The translations under genes were made by a program, and so were the position numbers. The notes under the pieces are model-generated. The model ran no database searches. It worked only from the letters and a program-made list of their open reading frames with translations, and was not told where the DNA came from. Below are positions 17,569-26,942 of a stretch of DNA of 64,000 nt, in pieces. Each line of letters opens with the position of its first letter. Within the stretch, counting starts at the first letter, position 1. The stretch is from Sulfurovum zhangzhouensis (lineage in GTDB: Bacteria > Campylobacterota > Campylobacteria > Campylobacterales > Sulfurovaceae): positions 213,735 through 277,734 of the forward strand of contig NZ_JAQIBD010000003.1 of NCBI RefSeq assembly GCF_030347965.1. The letters run 5' to 3'.

Positions 17569-18385
17569 CACATTTCCTACTTAAATAGTCATAACTACCA
17601 GATAACATCCGTTTAAGATACCTGTAGAATGTAAACTGCTCTTTATACTCTTTGCGATGTTTTAAACTGAAATACACATCTACAATAACAGATAGATATC
17701 CAAAGACCCTTGCAAATACTGCGCCTTTGGCAAACACTATGTTTGAATTCCAATCATTGCCTGTACTGTCATGCGGATGCTTTACAATAGGTATCGGGAT
17801 ATACAGCATTTTTGCTTTTCTTTTATATAAATCCATCGCAAAGATAAAGTCCTCACCGGAAGGATAAATATCTGAACCGGGACCAAACCTTTCATCAAAT
17901 CGTATTTGGTTACTGAGGACAAAGTCACTTTTAAAAGCAACCTCTGTCGTTCCTATCCCTGTAAGCGTACGTAAGCTATGCCACTGTTTTACTTTAGGGT
18001 ATGACTTGAAGTCTTTATCTTCCAAGTCCAAAATTTTAAATGAGATAAAGTCAGCAGAAGGATTTTCAAGAAAAGCCTGAAGTACATTATAAAAAGCATT
18101 TTCGCATAATATAACATCATCATCCACGATCAAAGAAACGGTAGAAGGCTGTAAATATCTCAGCGTATTATTCCTGTTTTTGGCAACACCCTTATTGGGC
18201 AATCTACCATAGACCACATCATCTCTATGTGATAATACATCTATATAGGTTTCTAATTCATGATTTAAATCTTGAGTGACCTGATGACTAATGATATACG
18301 TGATGTTTGCATCATATGTTTGTAGTATATTTTTTAAATTTAAAATTCTATTATCAATGGTTGATATTAAGATATTTAACTTCAT
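17561..18385 (-). CDS. Glycosyltransferase, GT-A fold (family 2-like)
   Basis: A 274-residue protein with a GT-A core. Residues 1-10 form the first strand (L-N-I-L-I-S-T-I-D). K-G-V-A-K-N-R-N-N precedes V-D-D-D-V-I-L (about 104-110), the DxD-like metal site, and P-S-G-E-D-F-I-F-A-M-D-L is the downstream E-D acceptor motif. It overlaps its neighbours by 4 and 8 bases within the glycan operon. Sugar specificity cannot be deduced. Confidence 0.8.
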   Translation of the reverse strand: MKLNILISTIDNRILNLKNILQTYDANITYIISHQVTQDLNHELETYIDVLSHRDDVVYGRLPNKGVAKNRNNTLRYLQPSTVSLIVDDDVILCENAFYNVLQAFLENPSADFISFKILDLEDKDFKSYPKVKQWHSLRTLTGIGTTEVAFKSDFVLSNQIRFDERFGPGSDIYPSGEDFIFAMDLYKRKAKMLYIPIPIVKHPHDSTGNDWNSNIVFAKGAVFARVFGYLSVIVDVYFSLKHRKEYKEQFTFYRYLKRMLSGSYDYLSRKCDA

Positions 18386-19332
18386 GAAAAGTTTTTTCTC
18401 GAATGGATTTTATCAACTATACTATCTGGCAAAAAGCGGATGATATAACTTTTTGCCATCTGGACCAAATAATAATTATATGCAAATAGAGGATTTTTCC
18501 CATGAGAAATTGCAATCTTCATATTTTCTTTTTTTGTTCTCATCCCTGCACTGACGCCATCTTCCAGTACTTCACCGATGATGGACGGGACCAGTACCTC
18601 AGTAAACCCCTTCTTATATATCCGCATAGCTACATCAAAATCTGCAGAAATCTTATACTTCGTATCAAATAGACCTACCTGCTTATAAACATCTCTTTTT
18701 ATAAATGCACCGATATGCGGATACATCATGCCTTGATATACCTTCCCCTGTTCAAGCGGATAGGTAGGGCTATATATCCTTTGAGAAGGAATTTTTTTTA
18801 TCTTTCCTATACTATAGTCAGCACCGGAACCGTGCAATGCCTGTACACTCTTTTCTACTGCATCATTGATATAGGCATCATCTGCATTGAGAATACCGAT
18901 AATCTCACCCGTTGCCAATCTAAGCCCCTTGTTCATCGCATCATAAATCCCAAGATCTTTTTCACTCACCCAATAGTCTATCTGATCGTCGTAAGCTTTG
19001 ATGATATCAATAGTACCATCCGTAGATCCCCCGTCTATGATAAGGTACTCCATGTTGTCATACGTTTGATCAAGAACACTTTGTATGGTTGTTGCGATAT
19101 GTTCATGCATATTGAACACAACAGTAATAATCGTAACTAATGGTTTTTTTTCATATGAGGATTTATATATTCCCTTGGTTCTTAACCCGCCTTCATCTTT
19201 TCTATCGTTACCCTCCGGCAAAAATAAAATCGTTTCAAACTTATCATCTGAATTACTTTTTAAGAGAGGTTGTTCTTTTGTTAAAAGCCTTGTTGTACTA
19301 TAAACCGTATCGATATTTATAAAATCATTCAT
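18382..19332 (-). CDS. Family 2 glycosyltransferase
   Basis: A 316-residue GT2. An N-terminal extension of about 65 residues precedes the catalytic core P-L-V-T-I-I-T-V-V-F-N, then I-I-D-G-G-S-T-D-G-T and L-N-A-D-D-A-Y (DxD region, about 150). G-x-F-D-x-x-Y-x-I-S-A-D-F-D-V-A-M-R-I resembles the WcaA/colanic-type subgroup. It is co-transcribed with the other glycan genes. Confidence 0.87.
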   Translation of the reverse strand: MNDFINIDTVYSTTRLLTKEQPLLKSNSDDKFETILFLPEGNDRKDEGGLRTKGIYKSSYEKKPLVTIITVVFNMHEHIATTIQSVLDQTYDNMEYLIIDGGSTDGTIDIIKAYDDQIDYWVSEKDLGIYDAMNKGLRLATGEIIGILNADDAYINDAVEKSVQALHGSGADYSIGKIKKIPSQRIYSPTYPLEQGKVYQGMMYPHIGAFIKRDVYKQVGLFDTKYKISADFDVAMRIYKKGFTEVLVPSIIGEVLEDGVSAGMRTKKENMKIAISHGKNPLFAYNYYLVQMAKSYIIRFLPDSIVDKIHSRKNFS

Positions 19333-19349
19333 ACTATTTGTATCCTAAA

Positions 19350-20018
19350 TCATTCCGCATTTAAAAGATCTTCTATATTGTGGAACAATTTAAAATTCTT
19401 TTTTAAATATCCTACATCCATATCCCACCATTTAAATTCTGCTAATTTGGAAATATCTTCTTCTTTAAATCGGGTCTTAATGATTTTTGCGGGAACACCT
19501 CCGGCAATTGCATAAGGGGGGATGTCTTTGGTCACTACTGAGCCTGCCGCGATAATGGCACCATCTGCGATAGTCACGCCATCCAAGACTATTACATTCG
19601 CACCTATCCACACATCATTTCCAATAGAAATATGCTCAAACTCATTAAAATAGTTTTTATCAGCAAAAGTTATTTGTGTTTGCTTTAAAGTTGAAAAAAA
19701 TATAGGGTGTGTTGATACAAAAGTTTCTGTTGGATGTTTTCCAAGTCCGATTTTACAATCAGGTCCAATAGAACTGAACTTACCGATATCGGTATTTACT
19801 ATATTAGTACCATTCGCAACATATGTAAAATCACCGAGTGAAACTTCTTTTAGAAATACATTGTCATAGATAGTATTATATTGACCAAACTTACAATTCA
19901 TCACACTAGACATATATCCGATTTTAAGATTTTTATCTTTATTTTTATATTCCAGTACTTTTGATTTAACAAGCCTTGCCAACCAAGTGGTTAAAGGATT
20001 TTTCATTAGCCATTTCAA
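19350..20018 (-). CDS. Left-handed beta-helix O-acetyltransferase (CatB/xenobiotic acyltransferase type)
   Basis: A 222-residue hexapeptide-repeat protein. Isoleucine-patch turns run from about residue 35 to 185, including I-G-N-D-V-W-I-G-A-N-V-I-V-L-D-G-V and G-S-V-V-T-K-D-I-P-P-Y-A-I-A-G-G-V-P-A-K. H114-type chemistry is expected from H-P-T-E-T near residue 95. It probably acetylates a sugar in the glycan. The TTG start overlaps the previous stop; an ATG four codons on (20006) is an alternative. Confidence 0.83.
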   Translation of the reverse strand: MKWLMKNPLTTWLARLVKSKVLEYKNKDKNLKIGYMSSVMNCKFGQYNTIYDNVFLKEVSLGDFTYVANGTNIVNTDIGKFSSIGPDCKIGLGKHPTETFVSTHPIFFSTLKQTQITFADKNYFNEFEHISIGNDVWIGANVIVLDGVTIADGAIIAAGSVVTKDIPPYAIAGGVPAKIIKTRFKEEDISKLAEFKWWDMDVGYLKKNFKLFHNIEDLLNAE

Positions 20019-20929
20019 ATCTTAAATAACCTTTTTATGTATTTTTTTATTTTAGATTTAAATTTTACATTAAATCCTTTGTTAAAACTATCTATTATTT
20101 TCTTATTTAACGTAATATCATTATTCAGTACAAAGTTTGAATTATTATTCAATTCTGTATGAGAATAAATATTCTTTGTATCTACGCTGCAATGTACTCC
20201 GCTGTTATCATGACCTACATTATTCACAAAAGATATTTTGGGATAAACGGTATATTGTTTCTTTAAATATGCATTATATGTCCATCTAATATACCAGGAA
20301 TCAAGTTTATTCTCCATTTGTAATTTTAACATACCAAATAAATCGGTCCCGCCTTTATTAAATTCATTTATCGCATTTTTGTTATTGGCAAAGTCGTTAA
20401 AGCCTTTTATTTCCCAGTCTATATCCTGCCATCTATCCTTCCAGGTCCCCCACGACCAAGACATTGGACGGATATTTAAATAAATATCTTCTTCATAACC
20501 TTTAGGAAACTTCATAAACGAAGATGAAAAGCTAAAACCTGTGATAGAAAATATATCTTCTCTCTTTTGAAAAACTTCCAACCCTTCATTCATAAACTTC
20601 AAAAAATAAGGGCTTGTCACCAAGTCATCTTCAAGCACAATTACCTTTCCATACTTATTAATGATTTTCGTAACACCATCGATAATCGAGTCTGCAAGTC
20701 CCCAGTTTTTTTCTCTTTTTATAATAGTGACTTTTTTAAAACCTTCAATTTTATCTATATACTTGCGAACTTTATCTACATTTTCCCGGGCATTTTCATT
20801 TTTTGCCTCATCACTGTAAATAAAAAGTTCGCTATCTTTGGCTAATTCATTTTTTTGCAATGCCTCAACTGTCTGTTGTGTATGCCATGGACGGTTATAT
20901 ACAAAAAGTACTATTGGGGCCAAGTTCAT
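20015..20929 (-). CDS. Glycosyltransferase of the GT-A/GNT-I-like type
   Basis: A 304-residue protein opening with A-P-I-V-L-F-V-Y-N-R-P-W-H-T, then V-I-V-L-E-D-D-L-V-T-S-P-Y-F-L, the E-D-D metal site near residue 98. The P-M-S-W-S-W-G-T-W-K-D-R-W segment near 157 is typical of uncharacterised sugar transferases in surface-polysaccharide loci. Base composition is strongly AT-rich. The lysine-rich C-terminus (about 288-304) may bind membrane. Confidence 0.8.
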   Translation of the reverse strand: MNLAPIVLFVYNRPWHTQQTVEALQKNELAKDSELFIYSDEAKNENARENVDKVRKYIDKIEGFKKVTIIKREKNWGLADSIIDGVTKIINKYGKVIVLEDDLVTSPYFLKFMNEGLEVFQKREDIFSITGFSFSSSFMKFPKGYEEDIYLNIRPMSWSWGTWKDRWQDIDWEIKGFNDFANNKNAINEFNKGGTDLFGMLKLQMENKLDSWYIRWTYNAYLKKQYTVYPKISFVNNVGHDNSGVHCSVDTKNIYSHTELNNNSNFVLNNDITLNKKIIDSFNKGFNVKFKSKIKKYIKRLFKI

Positions 20930-21580
20930 TTAAATACCTAAACAGTTATTTTGTTTATAAAATAATGTTGTACTCTTTTTATAGAACAACCCAGGACTTA
21001 TTCCCCAAAAATCTATTTTTTTGAAACCATTACTTAATAAATGATTTATACCTTCTTGATAATAAGGTCTTTCAGAATCATCTAAAACAATTACACCACT
21101 TTCCTTGAGAGAAAATAAAGAATTTTTAATACAATTGACTCTATCCCGGCCATCTACAATTACAATATCGAATTTTCTATCAATCGTATTTGCAAAACGA
21201 CAATACTCATCATCATATTTTAATGACTGATAATTCATAGAAACATTCTTTGGCATTAGTTTTTTTATCTTTTCATACCAAAGTTTATCGTGTTCAACAG
21301 ATGTTACATCATTTACTTTTTTGGCATACCATAATGTTGAATTCCCAGAGCCATATTCAAAAATATTCATAGTGCTATTTAATCTATCAGTAATAAAATC
21401 TATAAAACTGTACGTAACCCACGGCAATGGATTACCATCTTTGTCTATAGGCATTTCATGCTTAAATGAGTTGATCCAACCAATTTCATACAAATACCCT
21501 GATTCATTTAAATTAATTAATTGCTTTAATAATTTAAAGTTAGTTAAAACTTTTACTATTTTTTTAATTTTTTGTAACAT
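20930..21580 (-). CDS. SAM-dependent methyltransferase-like protein
   Basis: A 216-residue protein with a class I methyltransferase fold: I-F-E-Y-G-S-G-N-S-T-L-W-Y (motif I, about 73-85), V-T-S-V-E-H-D (motif II) and D-I-V-I-V-D-G (motif IV, about 138-144), then V-I-V-L-D-D-S-E. Proteins of this type sit in polysaccharide loci and may methylate a sugar, but the acceptor is unknown. The neighbouring glycosyltransferase begins immediately after its stop. Confidence 0.65.
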   Translation of the reverse strand: MLQKIKKIVKVLTNFKLLKQLINLNESGYLYEIGWINSFKHEMPIDKDGNPLPWVTYSFIDFITDRLNSTMNIFEYGSGNSTLWYAKKVNDVTSVEHDKLWYEKIKKLMPKNVSMNYQSLKYDDEYCRFANTIDRKFDIVIVDGRDRVNCIKNSLFSLKESGVIVLDDSERPYYQEGINHLLSNGFKKIDFWGISPGLFYKKSTTLFYKQNNCLGI

Positions 21581-21610
21581 TACTATCCCTAATAAATATA
21601 TTTAATAACA

Positions 21611-22318
21611 TTATTGATTGACCTGTCCCCTAAAATCTTGATCCAAATAATATTTCGTTATCACTTTTTCCAAGTATATATCTTCATCATAATCATAACC
21701 AACTTCAGATAGAAGATTTTGAAAATAGTTGTTATTTATTCTATGTAATCGCCTAGCTTCAGTACCGATGCTTTTATTAAATTTGATATTAAAAACTTTT
21801 TCAAATGTATTGAATATCTTCACTACTTTGACCGGTTTATCAAAAGTCATATTACATATCTTGACATTATTTTTTTCAAGTATTATCTTTGTAAAAAACT
21901 CTACATCACTTACATCAATTATAAATCTAAGGGCATTTTCATAAAGTGTTATTTTGTCTTTCGAAAGCAATTTTTCATACAATACATTGAATAGAGTTTT
22001 TTTATGACCACCTCTTCCTATCACATTTGGTAGTCTGATAATCAAATAATCATGAAAATTGTTTTTAATAAAGTTTTCCATGTTTAATTTATGTTGTGAA
22101 TACTCTGAATCACTATTACTTAATACATTTTCAGAACTAAAATAAACTAGTTTTTTTGCACAAGAAACTTGTTCTTTTAATAAATTAAGTTCTCGATCGA
22201 ACTCAACTTCTGATATACAAGTGCTATAAGAAACTCCACTGGCAAAAATACAATAATCTTCATATTTCTCTTTGTATTTATGAAACTCATTTGCCAGCAA
22301 ACCATTTCCAACTATCAT
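21611..22318 (-). CDS. Short NAD-dependent epimerase/reductase-like protein (SDR)
   Basis: A 235-residue extended-SDR relative. The N-terminal nucleotide loop is short (I-V-G-N-G-L-L-A), a Y-x3-K catalytic pair occurs as Y-S-Q-H-K near residue 93, and I-I-R-L-P-N-V-I-G-R-G matches the substrate-domain junction. It is about 70 residues shorter than RmlD. By position after rmlB it could reduce a dTDP-4-keto-6-deoxy sugar (inference). Very AT-rich. Confidence 0.65.
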   Translation of the reverse strand: MIVGNGLLANEFHKYKEKYEDYCIFASGVSYSTCISEVEFDRELNLLKEQVSCAKKLVYFSSENVLSNSDSEYSQHKLNMENFIKNNFHDYLIIRLPNVIGRGGHKKTLFNVLYEKLLSKDKITLYENALRFIIDVSDVEFFTKIILEKNNVKICNMTFDKPVKVVKIFNTFEKVFNIKFNKSIGTEARRLHRINNNYFQNLLSEVGYDYDEDIYLEKVITKYYLDQDFRGQVNQ

Positions 22319-22328
22319 ATACTTACCT

Positions 22329-23357
22329 TTATCTTACAATGTATTTTTCTAAATACCATTCAACTGTCTTTTCTATGCCGCTCTCAAAGTTTTCATCCGC
22401 TTTCCATCCCAGCTCTTTTTCAATCTTAGATGCATCGATGGCATATCTTCTGTCATGCCCTGCTCTATCCTCTACCATCATCAGTAGATCTTTATATCTT
22501 TTCTCTCGTGGTACTTTTTGATCCAATAAGGAGCACACTTTATCAACTATCTGCAGATTGGTTCTTTCGTTTCTCCCGCCTATGTTATAACTTTCTCCGC
22601 TTCTTCCGTTATGATAGGCCAAGTCAATTCCATTACAGTGGTCTAAGACATATAACCAATCTCTAATATTCTGACCATCCCCATAGATTGGAATTGCAGT
22701 ACCATTTAATGCATTTCGGATAATAGTCGGGATCAACTTTTCATCATGTTGCTTTGGTCCATAATTATTTGAGCAATTTGTGATGACCGTATCCATTCCG
22801 TATGTCTCATGATAACTTCTTACTATCATATCACTGGATGCTTTACTCGCCGAATAGGGAGAATTTGGAGCATATGGTGTATCCTCACGAAAAAGCCCTG
22901 TTTGTCCTAATGTCCCATATACCTCATCAGTTGATATATGATGAAACCGGCATCCTTGATATCCCGTTTTAACATAAAATGGTTTTTCCATCCAATATTT
23001 ATATGCAGCATCAAGCAATGTAAATGTCCCGTTGACATTCGTTTCTATAAATACACCCGGATTTTTAATAGAGTTATCTACATGCGATTCTGCTGCAAAA
23101 TGAATCACACCTCGTATATCATATTCAGAAAAAATGAATTCCACTAATTCTCTATTGCAGATATCTCCTTTAATAAATTTATATCTCGTTAAACCTTCTA
23201 TTTCACCTAAATTTGAAAGATCACCTGCATAGGTCAATACATCTAGGTTTACGATGTTATATGATGGATATTTTTCTAAAAAGTATGGGATAAAATTACT
23301 TCCGATAAATCCAGCGCCGCCTGTGATGAGGATTGTCTTATTTTGCTTGCTAAACAT
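22329..23357 (-). CDS. rmlB: dTDP-glucose 4,6-dehydratase RmlB
   Basis: A 342-residue extended SDR with the Rossmann motif T-G-G-A-G-F-I-G-S (11-19), H-x-A-A-E-S-H-V-D near 85, S-T-D-E-V-Y-G near 142 and catalytic Y-S-A-S-K near 170. It converts dTDP-glucose to dTDP-4-keto-6-deoxyglucose. The ORF overlaps rmlA by 8 bases. No rmlC or rmlD is in the window, so the sugar made may not be rhamnose. Confidence 0.93.
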   Translation of the reverse strand: MFSKQNKTILITGGAGFIGSNFIPYFLEKYPSYNIVNLDVLTYAGDLSNLGEIEGLTRYKFIKGDICNRELVEFIFSEYDIRGVIHFAAESHVDNSIKNPGVFIETNVNGTFTLLDAAYKYWMEKPFYVKTGYQGCRFHHISTDEVYGTLGQTGLFREDTPYAPNSPYSASKASSDMIVRSYHETYGMDTVITNCSNNYGPKQHDEKLIPTIIRNALNGTAIPIYGDGQNIRDWLYVLDHCNGIDLAYHNGRSGESYNIGGRNERTNLQIVDKVCSLLDQKVPREKRYKDLLMMVEDRAGHDRRYAIDASKIEKELGWKADENFESGIEKTVEWYLEKYIVR

Positions 23358-24225
23358 CCACTTCCTTTATCAGACTATAAAGGTACTCTCCATATCCATT
23401 TTTAGCCAATGGTTCTGCAATTTCAAGTATTTTTTCTTTTGTAATCCATCCATTTCTATAAGCAATCTCCTCAAGACACGCTATCTTATATCGTTGTCTG
23501 TGTTCAATAGTTTGAACAAATTGTCCCGCATCAATAAGACTATCATGTGTACCTGTATCAAGCCAGGCAAAACCACGACCGAGAAGTTCAACTTTCAGCT
23601 TTCCTCTTTGTAAATATGCCTGATTTACAGAAGTGATTTCCAATTCCTCTCTCTCTGATGGCATTACGCTCTTTGCAATCTCTATAACATCATTATCATA
23701 GAAATAGAGTCCGGTTACTGCATAATTTGATTTAGGATTTTTGGGTTTTTCCTCTATACTGATAGCCTTTTTATTTTTATCAAATTCCACTACGCCAAAT
23801 CTTTCCGGATCTCTTACCTGGTAGCCAAAGACAACCGCACCATCCTGAAGCAAAGCTGCTGATTTAAGCATCGGAGTAAACCCTTGCCCATAAAAGATAT
23901 TATCACCCAAAATCAAACACACACTATCCCCTCCGATAAACTCTTCACCGATAATAAATGCCTGGGCGATTCCGTCTGGTGATGGCTGTACTTTATAGGT
24001 CAACTTTATGCCCCAATCACTTCCATCTCCCAAAAGCTTTTCAAAACTGCCGATATCTTGCGGTGTTGAAATAATTAAAACTTCCTTTATGCCAGCTAAC
24101 ATCAATACAGACAAAGGATAATAGATCATAGGTTTATCATAAACCGGAAGCAACTGTTTTGAAATTGATTTTGTTGTAGGATAAAGTCTCGTCCCACTAC
24201 CCCCAGCTAAAATTATCCCTTTCAT
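23350..24225 (-). CDS. rmlA: Glucose-1-phosphate thymidylyltransferase RmlA
   Basis: A 291-residue nucleotidyltransferase. The ATG at 24225 gives the canonical start [14 protein letters not shown] and has AAAAGG 9 bases upstream; in-frame TTG and ATG codons lie 2-3 codons earlier. Further motifs are [11 protein letters not shown] and G-D-N-I-F-Y-G. It makes dTDP-glucose for RmlB. Confidence 0.93.
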   Translation of the reverse strand: MKGIILAGGSGTRLYPTTKSISKQLLPVYDKPMIYYPLSVLMLAGIKEVLIISTPQDIGSFEKLLGDGSDWGIKLTYKVQPSPDGIAQAFIIGEEFIGGDSVCLILGDNIFYGQGFTPMLKSAALLQDGAVVFGYQVRDPERFGVVEFDKNKKAISIEEKPKNPKSNYAVTGLYFYDNDVIEIAKSVMPSEREELEITSVNQAYLQRGKLKVELLGRGFAWLDTGTHDSLIDAGQFVQTIEHRQRYKIACLEEIAYRNGWITKEKILEIAEPLAKNGYGEYLYSLIKEVDV

Positions 24226-24251
24226 ATGCATCAACCTTTTATATATTTGTC

Positions 24252-25157
24252 TTACACCAAAGTTATTCTACTTTTTATAAACTTTTTTATGCTTATTGGT
24301 ATCATCCATTTTAGGAGATTCAACAAAGTAAAATCTTCAGCAAAATACCTTTTATAAGGGGTCATTTTTAAATATTTCCAATATAGGTATTTATAGGGAT
24401 GAGTATTTCTAAAATGCCATGGCTTAGATGACCCTGTATAATGTATTATTGCAGGCTTCTTGATAGCTTCTAAAAAATCCTCTTCTTCAAAATGTTTAAG
24501 TACTTCTTTTTTCTCATTCTGATAAAATGAAGTTTGTTGTCCATATTTTGGATGTAATGGCAACCAATAGCCATCAAATACTGCATTCATGCCATCCTGA
24601 TCCATCATCTTAATTATGCCTGGGTTTTCTTCTATAAACCTCACCACTTTATAGCTCAGTTTCCTCTCTCTCCAAATATTTAAATTCAACAACATCACAC
24701 CTGAACAAAAATATTTCGAAGTATGAGACATTTTTAACTCAATGTGTCTATTAAATCCAACAGCTTCCACAGATGCCAATGGATAAGTTCCTAAATCATA
24801 TGAAAATAAATCTCTTATGTCTCCATTAACTACAATATCAACATCCAAATACAATACTTTATCAATCTCAAGATCTAATAGTTCTGGTATAAGAAGGCGA
24901 TAATACACAACTTCATTAAAATGGTAAGTTATGACCAAATCTTTAAATATTTTATTATCTATTACAATACTCTTTAAGTTGCATCCATATTTTTGTGTAA
25001 TAGTTTCAAGCGTTTTAAATTCATTGTCAGGTAAATTTTTATGTATCACAAAAAAAGTAAATTGCACATCTTGATTATTTTCTAATAATGATATAAGCGT
25101 CACTGCTAAATGCTGTACATAGTTTTTATCTATTGTGAAAACAATGTTATAAGTCAT
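24252..25157 (-). CDS. Family 8 glycosyltransferase
   Basis: A 301-residue GT8 with N-terminal I-V-F-T-I-D-K-N-Y, the DxD site [10 protein letters not shown] (about 95-104), and the C-terminal H-Y-T-G-S-S-K-P-W motif (about 232-240) that defines LgtC/RfaJ-like enzymes. It is a retaining transferase using a UDP-hexose. Its start overlaps the flippase gene by 11 bases. Confidence 0.88.
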   Translation of the reverse strand: MTYNIVFTIDKNYVQHLAVTLISLLENNQDVQFTFFVIHKNLPDNEFKTLETITQKYGCNLKSIVIDNKIFKDLVITYHFNEVVYYRLLIPELLDLEIDKVLYLDVDIVVNGDIRDLFSYDLGTYPLASVEAVGFNRHIELKMSHTSKYFCSGVMLLNLNIWRERKLSYKVVRFIEENPGIIKMMDQDGMNAVFDGYWLPLHPKYGQQTSFYQNEKKEVLKHFEEEDFLEAIKKPAIIHYTGSSKPWHFRNTHPYKYLYWKYLKMTPYKRYFAEDFTLLNLLKWMIPISIKKFIKSRITLV

Positions 25158-26466
25158 TTATAATCCTTTTAGGATTAAAGCTTTTCCAAAACATTACTAC
25201 TGCAATTTTTTGGTTTTTAAAAAATAGTGCAAATACCGTATGCCCTATTCCATAGGATACTAAGGTTGCTATCGCTGCACCCATAATACCATAAGTCGGT
25301 ATCAATATCAAATTTAATATAATGTTAGCTATTAATGACAATGCTTGCATTTTCATAACTGTTTTTTGTAAATTTTCATTTATCATCCATTTCCCCCATG
25401 CATTACCAAAAAAAACAAATATACCTGCCCAAGCGTATATAATTAAAACATTGCCAGCCTGCTTATACTGTAAACCGTATAAATGCTCAACTAGTGTATT
25501 ACTAATAAATGTAAAGAAAACAGCAAGAATGATTGCTGTCCAAATCATCAAATCATATAGCTTTTGAAGTCTTGCATAATAAAACTGTTCACCTTGTTTT
25601 TTTGCATTGATAATAGCAGGGAAAAGAGAAGAAGATATGATAATAGGTATAAAATACCATATTTCACTCAGACGAACAGCAACAGCATACAACCCTACAG
25701 CTTCATTACTTACTATCTCTTTTAACATAACTTGATCTATTTTTGTATAGATTGAAATAAGTAAACTACTCAATATTAAAGGCCATGATTGTTTTAATAG
25801 GTTCATTGCCGTGTTTTTGTTAAACTTTAATCCCTTGATTGCATATATTGACTCTTTTTTGATATAGAAATAAATAAATCCTATGGCCAAAATAACTTTA
25901 TCAACAAGAATCACCCATGCAAATGCTATCAAAGGTGCTTCATTCAGTATTAATATAATTTTAATGACACTGGTAATAAAAAGACCTATTACATTTACGT
26001 AAACAACATATTTACTTAATACTTTGCTCTGAAAAAAGAGATCTATTGCATTAAAACTTTGAAAAATAGTTGCAGAAGCAATGATAAAAACTAAAGTATT
26101 GGTATACGTATCATTGGATGTAAAGTTGATTGCAATAGCTAAAATTAACAGAACTATAAATGCACCAAAAAATTTTAACCAAAAAGCTGTACCTATCAGC
26201 TCATCTCTTCTGCTACTATTTTTAACAAGTTCCCTAATAATGATACTATCTAGTCCAAATGTTGCTATTATTGTAAAAAGCCCGACAAACGAAACTACGT
26301 AATTAAAAAGCCCATATTGTTCAGGCCCTAGATACCTTGCAACCCATACACCTACAAAAAGCCCTACCAACATACGTAATATTCTCTCAAAAAAAAGCCA
26401 GGAGGTATTCTTTGCATACTTCACAAAACCTTGATGACTTTTTAGAGATTTAAACTTTTTTATCAT
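25147..26466 (-). CDS. Wzx-type oligosaccharide flippase
   Basis: A 439-residue protein with about 12-14 transmembrane helices. The N-terminus N-T-S-W-L-F-F-E-R-I-L-R and V-A-R-Y-L-G-P-E-Q-Y-G-L are typical of the polysaccharide-transport (MOP/MVF) flippases. It should move the undecaprenyl-linked glycan across the inner membrane for PglB. Classical Campylobacter pgl loci use the ABC flippase PglK instead. Confidence 0.87.
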   Translation of the reverse strand: MIKKFKSLKSHQGFVKYAKNTSWLFFERILRMLVGLFVGVWVARYLGPEQYGLFNYVVSFVGLFTIIATFGLDSIIIRELVKNSSRRDELIGTAFWLKFFGAFIVLLILAIAINFTSNDTYTNTLVFIIASATIFQSFNAIDLFFQSKVLSKYVVYVNVIGLFITSVIKIILILNEAPLIAFAWVILVDKVILAIGFIYFYIKKESIYAIKGLKFNKNTAMNLLKQSWPLILSSLLISIYTKIDQVMLKEIVSNEAVGLYAVAVRLSEIWYFIPIIISSSLFPAIINAKKQGEQFYYARLQKLYDLMIWTAIILAVFFTFISNTLVEHLYGLQYKQAGNVLIIYAWAGIFVFFGNAWGKWMINENLQKTVMKMQALSLIANIILNLILIPTYGIMGAAIATLVSYGIGHTVFALFFKNQKIAVVMFWKSFNPKRIINDL

Positions 26467-26469
26467 AAA

Positions 26470-26811
26470 TTATATACGTTCTTTGTCTTGTTTGAGTGTC
26501 TCTTGCAGTGTTTCATACTCATGTTTCTTGATCTCTATAAAGGCTTCGGTGAGACGGATTTTCTTTTTCAATCCTTCTTTTGTAAGAAGGTAGCTGTATG
26601 CTCTTTTATTCTTGGCTTTTACGAACTTATTCATTTTCACATACCCTTTCTCCAGCAGGGCCTTAATGACATAGTTCACTTTTCCTACGCTAAAACCTAC
26701 CGTATGAGCTAACTCTTGTTGAGAGTTGCACGTTTCGATATGTTGCATTACCTGCAGGTGATCAATCTCTTCTTGTGTGACTTGCCTAGAAACTCTTCGT
26801 ATTGTATTCAT
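26470..26811 (-). CDS. MarR-family EPS-associated transcriptional regulator
   Basis: A 113-residue winged helix protein: E-L-A-H-T-V-G-F-S-V-G-K-V-N-Y-V-I-K-A-L-L-E-K-G-Y is the recognition-helix region (about 33-57), followed by the wing and a C-terminal amphipathic helix. Short MarR proteins of this kind head EPS and O-antigen operons. The ATG sits inside a perfect palindrome, which suggests autoregulation. It is the first gene of the leftward glycan operon. Confidence 0.8.
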   Translation of the reverse strand: MNTIRRVSRQVTQEEIDHLQVMQHIETCNSQQELAHTVGFSVGKVNYVIKALLEKGYVKMNKFVKAKNKRAYSYLLTKEGLKKKIRLTEAFIEIKKHEYETLQETLKQDKERI

Positions 26812-26825
26812 TCAATGATTGAATG
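26809..26825. promoter_or_regulatory. Palindromic candidate operator over the MarR-type gene start
   Basis: Perfect 7-base arms CATTCAA (26809-26815) and TTGAATG (26819-26825) flank TGA. The start codon of the regulator (26811-26809) lies in one arm. The position suits a roadblock-type autoregulatory operator for the glycan operon. Confidence 0.45.
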
Positions 26826-26906
26826 TTTATTGTATACTTTTTCATTTCTTATGTCAAATGATTTAAATATCAAATTCACTATCCATATAATTTTACCCCT
26901 TTATGC

Positions 26907-26912
26907 TATAAT
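26907..26912 (+). promoter_or_regulatory. Extended -10 promoter of the SurA/PEB4-like gene
   Basis: TATAAT preceded by TATGC, 30 bases before the ATG at 26943. Confidence 0.55.
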
Positions 26913-26942
26913 TTTTAAAATTTAACCGGGACTGATCACTAA

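Noticed and set aside
14674..26811. Complete Campylobacter-type pgl locus
   Set aside because: No pglK, pglC/D/E/F or pglA/H/J-like order is visible; only pglB is specific.
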